Part shown: piece after piece, positions 49,913 to 61,850 of the stretch
Layout of the letters: each line of letters begins with the position of its first letter
Position numbering within the stretch: position 1 is the stretch's first letter
From: Siphlonurus alternatus
Taxonomy: Eukaryota > Arthropoda > Insecta > Ephemeroptera > Siphlonuridae
NCBI GenBank assembly: GCA_949825025.1
Contig: OX463782.1
Span: 40,260,924 to 40,324,923, forward strand
Direction of reading: 5' to 3'
DNA: 64,000 nt
Notes under the pieces: generated by a model
The model's input: the letters and a program-made list of their open reading frames with translations, nothing else
Told to the model about the DNA's origin: nothing
Databases searched by the model: none
Translations under genes and position numbers: made by a program

Positions 49913-51700
49913 CCCTGAAAAGTGAAAATTTTTTTTTGCTTAATCGGATCTAAAATTGCTAAAAACAAAAGAACGTAAAAAATTTATATATTTTTTTTTT
50001 GCTAAAACGTTTTAAAAACAGCTAAAAAAAACATGAAAAATATTTTTTTTTAGCTATCAAAAAAACGGCTAAAAAAAAACAAATAAAAACCCTAAAAAGT
50101 GAAATTTTTTTTTGCTAAATCGGATCTAAAATTGCTAAAAACAAAAGAACGTAAAAAATTTATATTTTTTTCTTTTGCTAAAACGTCTTAAAAACAGCTA
50201 AAAAAAACATGAAAAAATTTTTTTTTAGCTATCAAAAAAACGGCTAAAAAAAAACAAATAAAAACCCTGAAAAGTGAAAATTTTTTTTTGCTTAATCGGA
50301 TCTAAAATTGCTAAAAACAAAAGAACGTAAAAAATTTATATATTTTTTTTTTTGCTAAAACGTTTTAAAAACAGCTAAAAAAAACATGAAAAAAATTTTT
50401 TTTTAGCTTTCAAAAAAACGGCTAAAAAAAAAACAAATAAAAACCCTAAAAAGTGAAATTTTTTTTTGCTAAATCGGATCTAAAATTGCTAAAAACAAAA
50501 GAACGTAAAAAATTTATATATTTTTTTTTTTGCTAAAACGTTTTAAAAACAGCTAAAAAAAACATGAAAAAAATTTTTTTTTAGCTATCAAAAAAACGGC
50601 TAAAAAAAAAACAAATAAAAACCCTAAAAAGTGAAATTTTTTTTTGCTAAATCGGATCTAAAATTGCTAAAAACAAAAGAACGTAAAAAATTTATATTTT
50701 TTTTTTTTGCTAAAACGTCTTAAAAACAGCTAAAAAAAACATGAAAAATTTTTTTTTTTAGATTTAAAAAAAACGGCTAAAAAAAAAACAAATAAAAACC
50801 CTAAAAAGTGAAAATTTTTTTTGCTAAATCGGATCTAAAATTGCTAAAAACAAAAGAACGTAAAAAATTTATATTTTTTTTTTTTGCTAAAACGTCTTAA
50901 AAACAGCTAAAAAAAACATGAAAAAAAATTTTTTTTAGCTATCAAAAAAACGGCTAAAAAAAAAACAAATAAAAACCCTAAAAAGTGAAAATTTTTTTTT
51001 GCTAAATCGGATCTAAAATTGCTAAAAACATAAGAACGTAAAAAATTTATATATATTTTTTTTTGCTAAAACGTCTTAAAAACAGCTAAAAAAAACATGA
51101 AAAAAATTTTTTTTAGCTATCAAAAAAACGGCTAAAAAAAAAACAAATAAAATCCCTAAAAAGTGAAATTTTTTTTTGCTAAATCGGATCTAAAATTGCT
51201 AAAAACAAAAGAACGTAAAAAATTTATATTTTTTTTTTTTTTGCTAAAACGTCTTAAAAACAGCTAAAAAACAATGAAAAAAATTTTTTTTTAGCTATCA
51301 AAAAAACGGCTAAAAAAAAACAAATAAAAACCCTGAAAAGTGAAAATTTTTTTTGCTAAATCGGATCTAAAATTGCTAAAAACAAAAGAACGTAAAAAAT
51401 TTATATTTTTTTTTTTTGCTTAAACGTCTTAAAAACAGCTAAAAAAACATGAAAAATTTTTTTTTTTAGATTTAAAAAAAACGGCTAAAAAAAAAACAAA
51501 TAAAAACCCTAAAAAGTGAAAATTTTTTTTTGCTAAATCGGATCTAAAATTGCTAAAAACAAAAGAACGTAAAAAATTTATATTTTTTTTTTTGCTAAAA
51601 CGTCTTAAAAACAGCTAAAAAAAACATAAAAAATTTTTTTTTAGCTATCAAAAAAACGGCTAAAAAAAAACAAATAAAAACCCTAAAAAGTGAAATTTTT
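49913..51700 (+). repeat. About 1.8-kb block matching 3.7-5.5 kb and 16.9-18.6 kb
   Basis: The order is CCCTGAAAAG, a TTTTCTTTTGC monomer (near 50170, partner near 17117), CCCTGAAAAG/GCTTAATCGG, two TATATAT/CGTTTT monomers, AGATTTA, and a monomer with ACATAAGAACG (51030). The left partners have ACATATGAACG at the last place. It links the left third of the window to the right third across more than 33 kb. Confidence 0.75.
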
Positions 51701-52742
51701 TTTTGCTAAATCGGATCTAAAATTGCTAAAAACAAAAGAACGTAAAAAATTTATATTTTTTTTTTTTTGCTAAAACGTCTTAAAAACAGCTAAAAAAACA
51801 TGAAAAAAATTTTTTTTAGCTATCAAAAAAACGGCTAAAACAAAACAAATAAAAACCCTAAAAAGTGAAATTTTTTTTTGCTAAATCGGATCTAAAATTG
51901 CTAAAAACAAAAGAACGTAAAAAATTTATATTTTTTTTTTTTTTTGCTTAAACGTCTTAAAAACAGCTAAAAAAACATGAAAAAAATTTTTTTTAGCTAT
52001 CAAAAAAACGGCTAAAAAAAAACAAATAAAAACCCTGAAAAGTGAAAATTTTTTTTTGCTAAATCGGATCTAAAATTGCTAAAAACAAAAGAACGTAAAA
52101 AATTTATATATTTTTTTTTTGCTAAAACGTTTTAAAAACAGCTAAAAAAAACATGAAAAAAAATTTTTTTTAGCTATCAAAAAAACAGCTAAAAAAAAAA
52201 CAAATAAAAACCCTAAAAAGTGAAATTTTTTTTTGCTAAATCGGATCTAAAATTGCTAAAAACAAAAGAACGTAAAAAATTTATATTTTTTTTTTTTGCT
52301 AAAACGTCTTAAAAACAGCTAAAAAAAACATGAAAAAATTTTTTTTTTAGATTTAAAAAAAATCGCTAAAAAAAAAACAAATAAAAACCCTAAAAAGTGA
52401 AAATTTTTTTTGCTTAATCGGATCTAAAATTGCTAAAAACAAAAGAACGTAAAAAATTTATATTTTTTTTTTTTTGCTAAAACGTCTTAAAAACAGCTAA
52501 AAAAAACATGAAAAAAAATTTTTTTTAGCTATCAAAAAAACGGCTAAAAAAAAAACAAATAAAAACCCTAAAAAGTGAAAATTTTTTTTTGCTAAATCGG
52601 ATCTAAAATTGCTAAAAACATAAGAACGTAAAAAATTTATATATATTTTTTTTTGCTAAAACGTCTTAAAAACAGCTAAAAAAACATGAAAAAATTTTTT
52701 TTTTAATTATTAAAAAAACGGCTAAAAAAAAACAAATAAAAA

Positions 52743-52915
52743 CACTAAAAAGTGAAAATTTTTTTTTGCTTAATCGGATATAAAATTGCTTAAAACAAAA
52801 GAACGTAAAAATTAATATTTTTTTTTTTGCTATTTGTCTTAAAAACAGCTAAAAAAAACATGAAAAAAATTTTTTTTAGCTATCAAAAAAACGGCTAAAA
52901 AAAAACAAATAAAAA
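52743..52915 (+). repeat. Divergent TTTGTCTT monomer, copy 1 (173 bp)
   Basis: This unit starts with CACTAAAAAG instead of CCCTAAAAAG, so the telomere-like decamer is lost. It has GCTTAATCGGATATAA in place of GCTAAATCGGATCTAA (GATC lost), GCTTAAAAC, AAAAATTAATA, and GCTATTTGTCTT in place of GCTAAAACGTCTT (CpG lost). The monomer before it ends in AATTATTAAA instead of AGCTATCAAA. All these changes travel together in four copies. Confidence 0.88.
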
Positions 52916-54503
52916 CCCTAAAAAGTGAAAATTTTTTTTGCCAAATCGGATCTAAAATTGCTAAAAACAAAAGAACGTAAAAAATTTATATTTTTTTTTT
53001 TTGCTAAAACGTCTTAAAAACAGCTAAAAAACAATGAAAAAAATTTTTTTTTAGCTATCAAAAAAACGGCTAAAAAAAAACAAATAAAAACCCTGAAAAG
53101 TGAAAATTTTTTTTGCTAAATCGGATCTAAAATTGCTAAAAACAAAAGAACGTAAAAAATTTATATTTTTTTTTTTTTGCTTAAACGTCTTAAAAACAGC
53201 TAAAAAAACATGAAAAATTTTTTTTTTTAGATTTAAAAAAAACGGCTAAAAAAAAAACAAATAAAAACCCTAAAAAGTGAAAATTTTTTTTTGCTAAATC
53301 GGATCTAAAATTGCTAAAAACAAAAGAACGTAAAAAATTTATATTTTTTTTTTTGCTAAAACGTCTTAAAAACAGCTAAAAAAAACATAAAAAATTTTTT
53401 TTTAGCTATCAAAAAAACGGCTAAAAAAAAACAAATAAAAACCCTAAAAAGTGAAATTTTTTTTTGCTAAATCGGATCTAAAATTGCTAAAAACAAAAGA
53501 ACGTAAAAAATTTATATTTTTTTTTTTTTGCTAAAACGTCTTAAAAACAGCTAAAAAAACATGAAAAAAATTTTTTTTAGCTATCAAAAAAACGGCTAAA
53601 ACAAAACAAATAAAAACCCTAAAAAGTGAAATTTTTTTTTGCTAAATCGGATCTAAAATTGCTAAAAACAAAAGAACGTAAAAAATTTATATTTTTTTTT
53701 TTTTTTGCTTAAACGTCTTAAAAACAGCTAAAAAAACATGAAAAAAATTTTTTTTAGCTATCAAAAAAACGGCTAAAAAAAAACAAATAAAAACCCTGAA
53801 AAGTGAAAATTTTTTTTTGCTAAATCGGATCTAAAATTGCTAAAAACAAAAGAACGTAAAAAATTTATATATTTTTTTTTTGCTAAAACGTTTTAAAAAC
53901 AGCTAAAAAAAACATGAAAAAAAATTTTTTTTAGCTATCAAAAAAACAGCTAAAAAAAAAACAAATAAAAACCCTAAAAAGTGAAATTTTTTTTTGCTAA
54001 ATCGGATCTAAAATTGCTAAAAACAAAAGAACGTAAAAAATTTATATTTTTTTTTTTTGCTAAAACGTCTTAAAAACAGCTAAAAAAAACATGAAAAAAT
54101 TTTTTTTTTAGATTTAAAAAAAATCGCTAAAAAAAAAACAAATAAAAACCCTAAAAAGTGAAAATTTTTTTTGCTTAATCGGATCTAAAATTGCTAAAAA
54201 CAAAAGAACGTAAAAAATTTATATTTTTTTTTTTTTGCTAAAACGTCTTAAAAACAGCTAAAAAAAACATGAAAAAAAATTTTTTTTAGCTATCAAAAAA
54301 ACGGCTAAAAAAAAAACAAATAAAAACCCTAAAAAGTGAAAATTTTTTTTTGCTAAATCGGATCTAAAATTGCTAAAAACATAAGAACGTAAAAAATTTA
54401 TATATATTTTTTTTTGCTAAAACGTCTTAAAAACAGCTAAAAAAACATGAAAAAATTTTTTTTTTAATTATTAAAAAAACGGCTAAAAAAAAACAAATAA
54501 AAA

Positions 54504-54675
54504 CACTAAAAAGTGAAAATTTTTTTTTGCTTAATCGGATATAAAATTGCTTAAAACAAAAGAACGTAAAAATTAATATTTTTTTTTTGCTATTTGTCTT
54601 AAAAACAGCTAAAAAAAACATGAAAAAAATTTTTTTTAGCTATCAAAAAAACGGCTAAAAAAAAACAAATAAAAA
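54504..54675 (+). repeat. Divergent TTTGTCTT monomer, copy 2 (172 bp)
   Basis: It carries the same linked set of changes as the copy at 52743 and is its partner in the 1760-bp tandem duplication. A stop-free stretch of 64 codons on the minus strand covers part of it because several stop-forming positions are altered; I do not regard it as a gene. Confidence 0.88.
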
Positions 54676-54749
54676 CCCTAAAAAGTGAAAATTTTTTTTG
54701 CCAAATCGGATCTAAAATTGCTAAAAACAAAAGAACGTAAAAAATTTAT

Positions 54750-56870
54750 ATTTTTTTTTTTTGCTAAAACGTCTTAAAAACAGCTAAAAAAAACATGAAA
54801 AAATTTTTTTTTTAGATTTAAAAAAAATCGCTAAAAAAAAACAAATAAAAACCCTAAAAAGTGAAATTTTTTTTTGCTAAATCGGATCTAAAATTGCTAA
54901 AAACAAAAGAACGTAAAAAATTTATATATTTTTTTTTTTTGCTAAAACGTTTTAAAAACAGCTAAAAAAAACATGAAAAAAATTTTTTTTTAGCTATCAA
55001 AAAAACGGCTAAAAAAAAACAAATAAAAACCCTAAAAAGTGAAATTTTTTTTTGCTAAATCGGATCTAAAATTGCTAAAAACAAAAGAACGTAAAAAATT
55101 TATATTTTTTTTTTTTGCTAAAACGTCTTAAAAACAGCTAAAAAAAACATGAAAAAATTTTTTTTTTAGATTTAAAAAAAACGGCTAAAAAAAAAACAAA
55201 TAAAAACCCTAAAAAGTGAAAATTTTTTTTGCTAAATCGGATCTAAAATTGCTAAAAACAAAAGAACGTAAAAAATTTATATTTTTTTTTTTTGCTAAAA
55301 CGTCTTAAAAACAGCTAAAAAAAACATGAAAAAAAATTTTTTTTAGCTATCAAAAAAACGGCTAAAAAAAAAAACAAATAAAAACCCTAAAAAGTGAAAA
55401 TTTTTTTTTGCTAAATCGGATCTAAAATTGCTAAAAACATAAGAACGTAAAAAATTTATATATTTTTTTTTGCTAAAACGTCTTAAAAACAGCTAAAAAA
55501 AACATGAAAAAAATTTTTTTAAGCTATCAAAAAAACGGCTAAAAAAAAAACAAATAAAATCCCTAAAAAGTGAAATTTTTTTTTGCTAAATCGGATCTAA
55601 AATTGCTAAAAACAAAAGAACGTAAAAAATTTATATTTTTTTTTTTTTTGCTAAAACGTCTTAAAAACAGCTAAAAAACAATGAAAAAAATTTTTTTTTA
55701 GCTATCAAAAAAACGGCTAAAAAAAAAACAAATAAAAACCCTGAAAAGTGAAAATTTTTTTGGCTAAATCGGATCTAAAATTGCTAAAAACAAAAGAACG
55801 TAAAAAATTTATATTTTTTTTTTTTTGCTTAAACGTCTTAAAAACAGCTAAAAAAACATGAAAAATTTTTTTTTTTAGATTTAAAAAAAACGGCTAAAAA
55901 AAAAACAAATAAAAACCCTAAAAAGTGAAAATTTTTTTTTGCTAAATCGGATCTAAAATTGCTAAAAACAAAAGAACGTAAAAAATTTATATTTTTTTTT
56001 TTGCTAAAACGTCTTAAAAACAGCTAAAAAAAACATAAAAAATTTTTTTTTAGCTATCAAAAAAACGGCTAAAAAAAAACAAATAAAAACCCTAAAAAGT
56101 GAAATTTTTTTTTGCTAAATCGGATCTAAAATTGCTAAAAACAAAAGAACGTAAAAAATTTATATTTTTTTTTTTTTGCTAAAACGTCTTAAAAACAGCT
56201 AAAAAAACATGAAAAAAATTTTTTTTAGCTATCAAAAAAACGGCTAAAAAAAAACAAATAAAAACCCTAAAAAGTGAAATTTTTTTTTGCTAAATCGGAT
56301 CTAAAATTGCTAAAAACAAAAGAACGTAAAAAATTTATATTTTTTTTTTTTTTGCTTAAACGTCTTAAAAACAGCTAAAAAAACATGAAAAAAATTTTTT
56401 TTAGCTATCAAAAAAACGGCTAAAAAAAAACAAATAAAAACCCTGAAAAGTGAAAATTTTTTTTTGCTAAATCGGATCTAAAATTGCTAAAAACAAAAGA
56501 ACGTAAAAAATTTATATATTTTTTTTTTGCTAAAACGTTTTAAAAACAGCTAAAAAAAACATGAAAAAAAATTTTTTTTAGCTATCAAAAAAACGGCTAA
56601 AAAAAAAACAAATAAAAACCCTAAAAAGTGAAATTTTTTTTTGCTAAATCGGATCTAAAATTGCTAAAAACAAAAGAACGTAAAAAATTTATATTTTTTT
56701 TTTTTGCTAAAACGTCTTAAAAACAGCTAAAAAAAACATGAAAAAATTTTTTTTTTAGATTTAAAAAAAATCGCTAAAAAAAAAACAAATAAAAACCCTA
56801 AAAAGTGAAAATTTTTTTTGCTTAATCGGATCTAAAATTGCTAAAAACAAAAGAACGTAAAAAATTTATA
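54750..56870 (+). repeat. 12-monomer tandem duplication, left copy (2120 bp)
   Basis: AAATCGCTAAA (54821 and 56941), TTTTTAAGCTATC (55521 and 57641) and TTTTGGCTAAATC (near 55760 and 57880) recur at exactly 2120 bp. The left edge is where an AGATTTA/AATCGCT monomer directly follows a GCCAAATCGG monomer. Confidence 0.88.
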
Positions 56871-58990
56871 TTTTTTTTTTTTGCTAAAACGTCTTAAAAA
56901 CAGCTAAAAAAAACATGAAAAAATTTTTTTTTTAGATTTAAAAAAAATCGCTAAAAAAAAACAAATAAAAACCCTAAAAAGTGAAATTTTTTTTTGCTAA
57001 ATCGGATCTAAAATTGCTAAAAACAAAAGAACGTAAAAAATTTATATATTTTTTTTTTTTGCTAAAACGTTTTAAAAACAGCTAAAAAAAACATGAAAAA
57101 AATTTTTTTTTAGCTATCAAAAAAACGGCTAAAAAAAAACAAATAAAAACCCTAAAAAGTGAAATTTTTTTTTGCTAAATCGGATCTAAAATTGCTAAAA
57201 ACAAAAGAACGTAAAAAATTTATATTTTTTTTTTTTGCTAAAACGTCTTAAAAACAGCTAAAAAAAACATGAAAAAATTTTTTTTTTAGATTTAAAAAAA
57301 ACGGCTAAAAAAAAAACAAATAAAAACCCTAAAAAGTGAAAATTTTTTTTGCTAAATCGGATCTAAAATTGCTAAAAACAAAAGAACGTAAAAAATTTAT
57401 ATTTTTTTTTTTTGCTAAAACGTCTTAAAAACAGCTAAAAAAAACATGAAAAAAAATTTTTTTTAGCTATCAAAAAAACGGCTAAAAAAAAAAACAAATA
57501 AAAACCCTAAAAAGTGAAAATTTTTTTTTGCTAAATCGGATCTAAAATTGCTAAAAACATAAGAACGTAAAAAATTTATATATTTTTTTTTGCTAAAACG
57601 TCTTAAAAACAGCTAAAAAAAACATGAAAAAAATTTTTTTAAGCTATCAAAAAAACGGCTAAAAAAAAAACAAATAAAATCCCTAAAAAGTGAAATTTTT
57701 TTTTGCTAAATCGGATCTAAAATTGCTAAAAACAAAAGAACGTAAAAAATTTATATTTTTTTTTTTTTTGCTAAAACGTCTTAAAAACAGCTAAAAAACA
57801 ATGAAAAAAATTTTTTTTTAGCTATCAAAAAAACGGCTAAAAAAAAAACAAATAAAAACCCTGAAAAGTGAAAATTTTTTTGGCTAAATCGGATCTAAAA
57901 TTGCTAAAAACAAAAGAACGTAAAAAATTTATATTTTTTTTTTTTTGCTTAAACGTCTTAAAAACAGCTAAAAAAACATGAAAAATTTTTTTTTTTAGAT
58001 TTAAAAAAAACGGCTAAAAAAAAAACAAATAAAAACCCTAAAAAGTGAAAATTTTTTTTTGCTAAATCGGATCTAAAATTGCTAAAAACAAAAGAACGTA
58101 AAAAATTTATATTTTTTTTTTTGCTAAAACGTCTTAAAAACAGCTAAAAAAAACATAAAAAATTTTTTTTTAGCTATCAAAAAAACGGCTAAAAAAAAAC
58201 AAATAAAAACCCTAAAAAGTGAAATTTTTTTTTGCTAAATCGGATCTAAAATTGCTAAAAACAAAAGAACGTAAAAAATTTATATTTTTTTTTTTTTGCT
58301 AAAACGTCTTAAAAACAGCTAAAAAAACATGAAAAAAATTTTTTTTAGCTATCAAAAAAACGGCTAAAAAAAAACAAATAAAAACCCTAAAAAGTGAAAT
58401 TTTTTTTTGCTAAATCGGATCTAAAATTGCTAAAAACAAAAGAACGTAAAAAATTTATATTTTTTTTTTTTTTTGCTTAAACGTCTTAAAAACAGCTAAA
58501 AAAACATGAAAAAAATTTTTTTTAGCTATCAAAAAAACGGCTAAAAAAAAACAAATAAAAACCCTGAAAAGTGAAAATTTTTTTTTGCTAAATCGGATCT
58601 AAAATTGCTAAAAACAAAAGAACGTAAAAAATTTATATATTTTTTTTTTGCTAAAACGTTTTAAAAACAGCTAAAAAAAACATGAAAAAAAATTTTTTTT
58701 AGCTATCAAAAAAACGGCTAAAAAAAAAACAAATAAAAACCCTAAAAAGTGAAATTTTTTTTTGCTAAATCGGATCTAAAATTGCTAAAAACAAAAGAAC
58801 GTAAAAAATTTATATTTTTTTTTTTTGCTAAAACGTCTTAAAAACAGCTAAAAAAAACATGAAAAAATTTTTTTTTTAGATTTAAAAAAAATCGCTAAAA
58901 AAAAAACAAATAAAAACCCTAAAAAGTGAAAATTTTTTTTGCTTAATCGGATCTAAAATTGCTAAAAACAAAAGAACGTAAAAAATTTAT
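56871..58990 (+). repeat. 12-monomer tandem duplication, right copy (2120 bp)
   Basis: It repeats 54750-56870 with almost no visible change. After it, the array resumes the pattern seen at 52.4-52.9 and 54.2-54.7 kb, including another TTTGTCTT monomer at 59272. The duplication was thus inserted into an older order that is still recognisable on both sides. Confidence 0.88.
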
Positions 58991-58999
58991 ATTTTTTTT

Positions 59000-61850
59000 T
59001 TTTGCTAAAACGTCTTAAAAACAGCTAAAAAAAACATGAAAAAAAATTTTTTTTAGCTATCAAAAAAACGGCTAAAAAAAAAACAAATAAAAACCCTAAA
59101 AAGTGAAAATTTTTTTTTGCTAAATCGGATCTAAAATTGCTAAAAACATAAGAACGTAAAAAATTTAGATACATTTTTTTTTGCTAAAACGTCTTAAAAA
59201 CAGCTAAAAAAAACATGAAAAAAATTTTTTTTTAATTATTAAAAAAACGGCTAAAAAAAAACAAATAAAAACACTAAAAAGTGAAAAATTTTTTTTGCTT
59301 AATCGGATATAAAATTGCTTAAAACAAAAGAACGTAAAAATTAATATTTTTTTTTTGCTATTTGTCTTAAAAACAGCTAAAAAAAACATGAAAAAAATTT
59401 TTTTTAGCTATCAAAAAAACGGCTAAAAAAAAACAAATAAAAACCCTAAAAAGTGAAAATTTTTTTTGCCAAATCGGATCTAAAATTGCTAAAAACAAAA
59501 GAACGTAAAAAATTTATATTTTTTTTTTTTGCTAAAACGTCTTAAAAACAGCTAAAAAAAACATAAAAAAATTTTTTTTTAGCTTTAAAAAAAACGGCTA
59601 AAAAAAAAAACAAATAAAAACCCTAAAAAGTGAAAATTTTTTTTTGCTTAATCGGATATAAAATTGCTAAAAACAAAAGAACGTAAAAAATTAATATTTT
59701 TTTTTTTGCTAAAACGTCTTAAAAACAGCTAAAAAAAACATGAAAAAATTTTTTTTTAGCTATCAAAAAAACGGCTAAAAAAAACACAAATAAAAACCCT
59801 AAAAATTGAAATTTTTTTTTGCTAAATCGGATCTAAAATTGCTAAAAACAAAAGAACGTAAAAAATTTATATTTTTTTTTTTGCTAAAACGTCTTAAAAA
59901 CAGCTAAAAAAAACATAAAAAATTTTTTTTAGCTTTAAAAAAAACGGCTAAAAAAAAAACAAATAAAAACCCTAAAAAGTGAAAATTTTTTTTTGCTTAA
60001 TCGGATATAAAATTGCTAAAAACAAAAGAACGTAAAAAATTAATATTTTTTTTTTTTGCTAAAACGTCTTAAAAACAGCTAAAAAAACATGAAAAAAATT
60101 TTTTTTTAGCTATCAAAGAAACGGCTAAAAAAAAAACAAATAAAATCCCTAAAAAGTGAAAATTTTTTTTGCTAAATCGGATCTAAAATTGCTAAAAACA
60201 AAAGAACGTAAAAAATTTATATTTTTTTTTTTTGCTAAAACGTCTTAAAAACAGCTAAAAAAAACATAAAAAAATTTTTTTTTAGCTTTAAAAAAAACGG
60301 CTAAAAAAAAAAACAAATAAAAACCCTAAAAAGTGAAAATTTTTTTTTGCTAAATCGGATCTAAAATTGCTAAAAACAAAAGAACGTAAAAAATTTATAT
60401 ATTTTTTTTTTTTGCTTAAACGTCTTAAAAACAGCTAAAAAAAACATGAAAAAAATTTTTTTTTAGCTATCAAAAAAACGGCAAAAAAAAAACAAATAAA
60501 AACCCTAAAAAGTGAATTTTTTTTTTGCTTTATCGGATCTAAAATTGCTAAAAACAAAAGAACGTAAAAAATTTATATTTTTTTTTTTTTTGCTAAAACG
60601 TCTTAAAAACAGCTAAAAAAAACATGAAAATTTTTTTTTAAGCTTTAAAAAAAACGGCTAAAAAAAAAAACAAATAAAAACCCTAAAAAGTGAAATTTTT
60701 TTTTTGCTAAATCGGATCTAAACTTGCTAAAAATAAAATAACGTAAAAAATTTATATATTTTTTTTTTGCTAAAACGTCTTAAAAACAGCTAAAAAAAAC
60801 ATGAAAAAAATTTTTTTTAGCTATCAAAAAAACGGCTAAAAAAAAACAAATAAAAACCCTAAAAAGTGAAATTTTTTTTTGCTAAATCGGATCTAAAATT
60901 GCTAAAACAAAAGAACGTAAAAAATTTATATTTTTTTTTTTTTTGCTAAAACGTCTTAAAAACAGCTAAAAAACAATGAAAAAATTTTTTTTTAGCTATC
61001 AAAAAAACGGCTAAAAAAAAAACAAATAAAAACCCTAAAAATTGAACATTTTTTTTTGCTTAATCGGATCTAAAATTGCTAAAAACAAAAGAACGTAAAA
61101 AATTAATATTTTTTTTTTGCTAAAGCGTCTTAAAAACAGCTAAAAAAAACATGAAAAAAATTTTTAATAGCCATCAAAAAAACGGCTAAAAAAACAAACA
61201 AATAAAATCCCTAAAAAGTGAAATTTTTTTTTGCTAAATCGGATCTAAAATTGCTAAAAACAAAAGAACGTAAAAAATTTATATTTTTTTTTTTTGCTAA
61301 AACGTCTTAAAAACAGCTAAAAAAAACATAAAAAAATTTTTTTTTAGCTATCAAAAAAACGGATAAAAAAAACAAATAAAAACCCTAAAAAGTGAAATTT
61401 TTTTTTGCTAAATCGGATCTAAAATTGCTAAAAACAAAAGAACGTAAAAAATTTATATATTTTTTTTTTTGCTAGTACGTCTTAAAAACAGCTAAAAAAA
61501 ACATGAAAAAAATTTTTTTTTAGCTATCAAAAAAACGGCTAAAAAAAAAACAAATAAAAACCCTAAAAAGTGAAAATTTTTTTTGCTAAATCGGATCTAA
61601 AATTGCTAAAAACAAAAGAACGTAAAAAATTTATATTTTTTTTTTGCTAAAACGTCTTAAAAACAGCTAAAAAAAACATGAAAAAAATTTTTTTTAGCTA
61701 TCAAAAAAACGGCTAAAAAAAAAACAAATAAAATCCCTAAAAAGTGAAATTTTTTTTTGCTAAATCGGATCTAAAATTGCTAAAAACAAAAGAACGTAAA
61801 AAATTTATATTTTTTTTTTTTTGCTAAAACGTCTTAAAAACAGCTAAAAA
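59000..61850 (+). repeat. Least duplicated, most divergent stretch of the array
   Basis: Monomers here carry many private changes: TTTAGATACA, CGGATATAA twice outside the TTTGTC type (near 59650 and 60003), AAAAATTGAAA, AACACAAAT, GGCAAAAAA, GCTTTATCGG, CTAAACTTGC with AAATAAAATAACG (near 60720), TTTTTAATAGCC, AACAAACAAAT and GCTAGTACG (near 61470). I find no block copy of this whole stretch elsewhere in the window, although single monomers are related to the 42.6-43.5 kb pattern. Confidence 0.7.
59272..59443 (+). repeat. Divergent TTTGTCTT monomer, copy 3 (172 bp)
   Basis: It carries the same linked set of changes, with a longer A-run after GTG (GTGAAAAATT) and a private TTTAGATACA in the monomer before it. 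It marks the left edge of the most divergent part of the window. Confidence 0.88.

Larger units (their letters stand above)
51230..54740 (+). repeat. Ten-monomer tandem duplication (1760 bp, two copies)
   Basis: Marks at 1760-1761 bp spacing are CAATGAAA (51271 and 53031), GGCTAAAACAAAAC (near 51840 and 53602), AAACAGCTAAA in place of CGGCT (near 52183 and 53944), AAATCGCTAAA (near 52361 and 54122), ACATAAGAACG (52620 and 54381), the divergent TTTGTCTT monomer (52743 and 54504) and GCCAAATCGG. The join is near 52.98 kb. Confidence 0.85.

Noticed and set aside
54427..54621. Stop-free 64-codon stretch on the minus strand
   Set aside because: It covers the divergent TTTGTCTT monomer, where altered bases remove the usual stops. 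It is the same low-complexity satellite translation as elsewhere, with no sign of coding constraint.
59204..59389. Stop-free 61-codon stretch on the minus strand
   Set aside because: It is the same product of the TTTGTCTT monomer type in its third copy. It differs at a few residues in a way explained by the monomer changes, not by selection on a protein.
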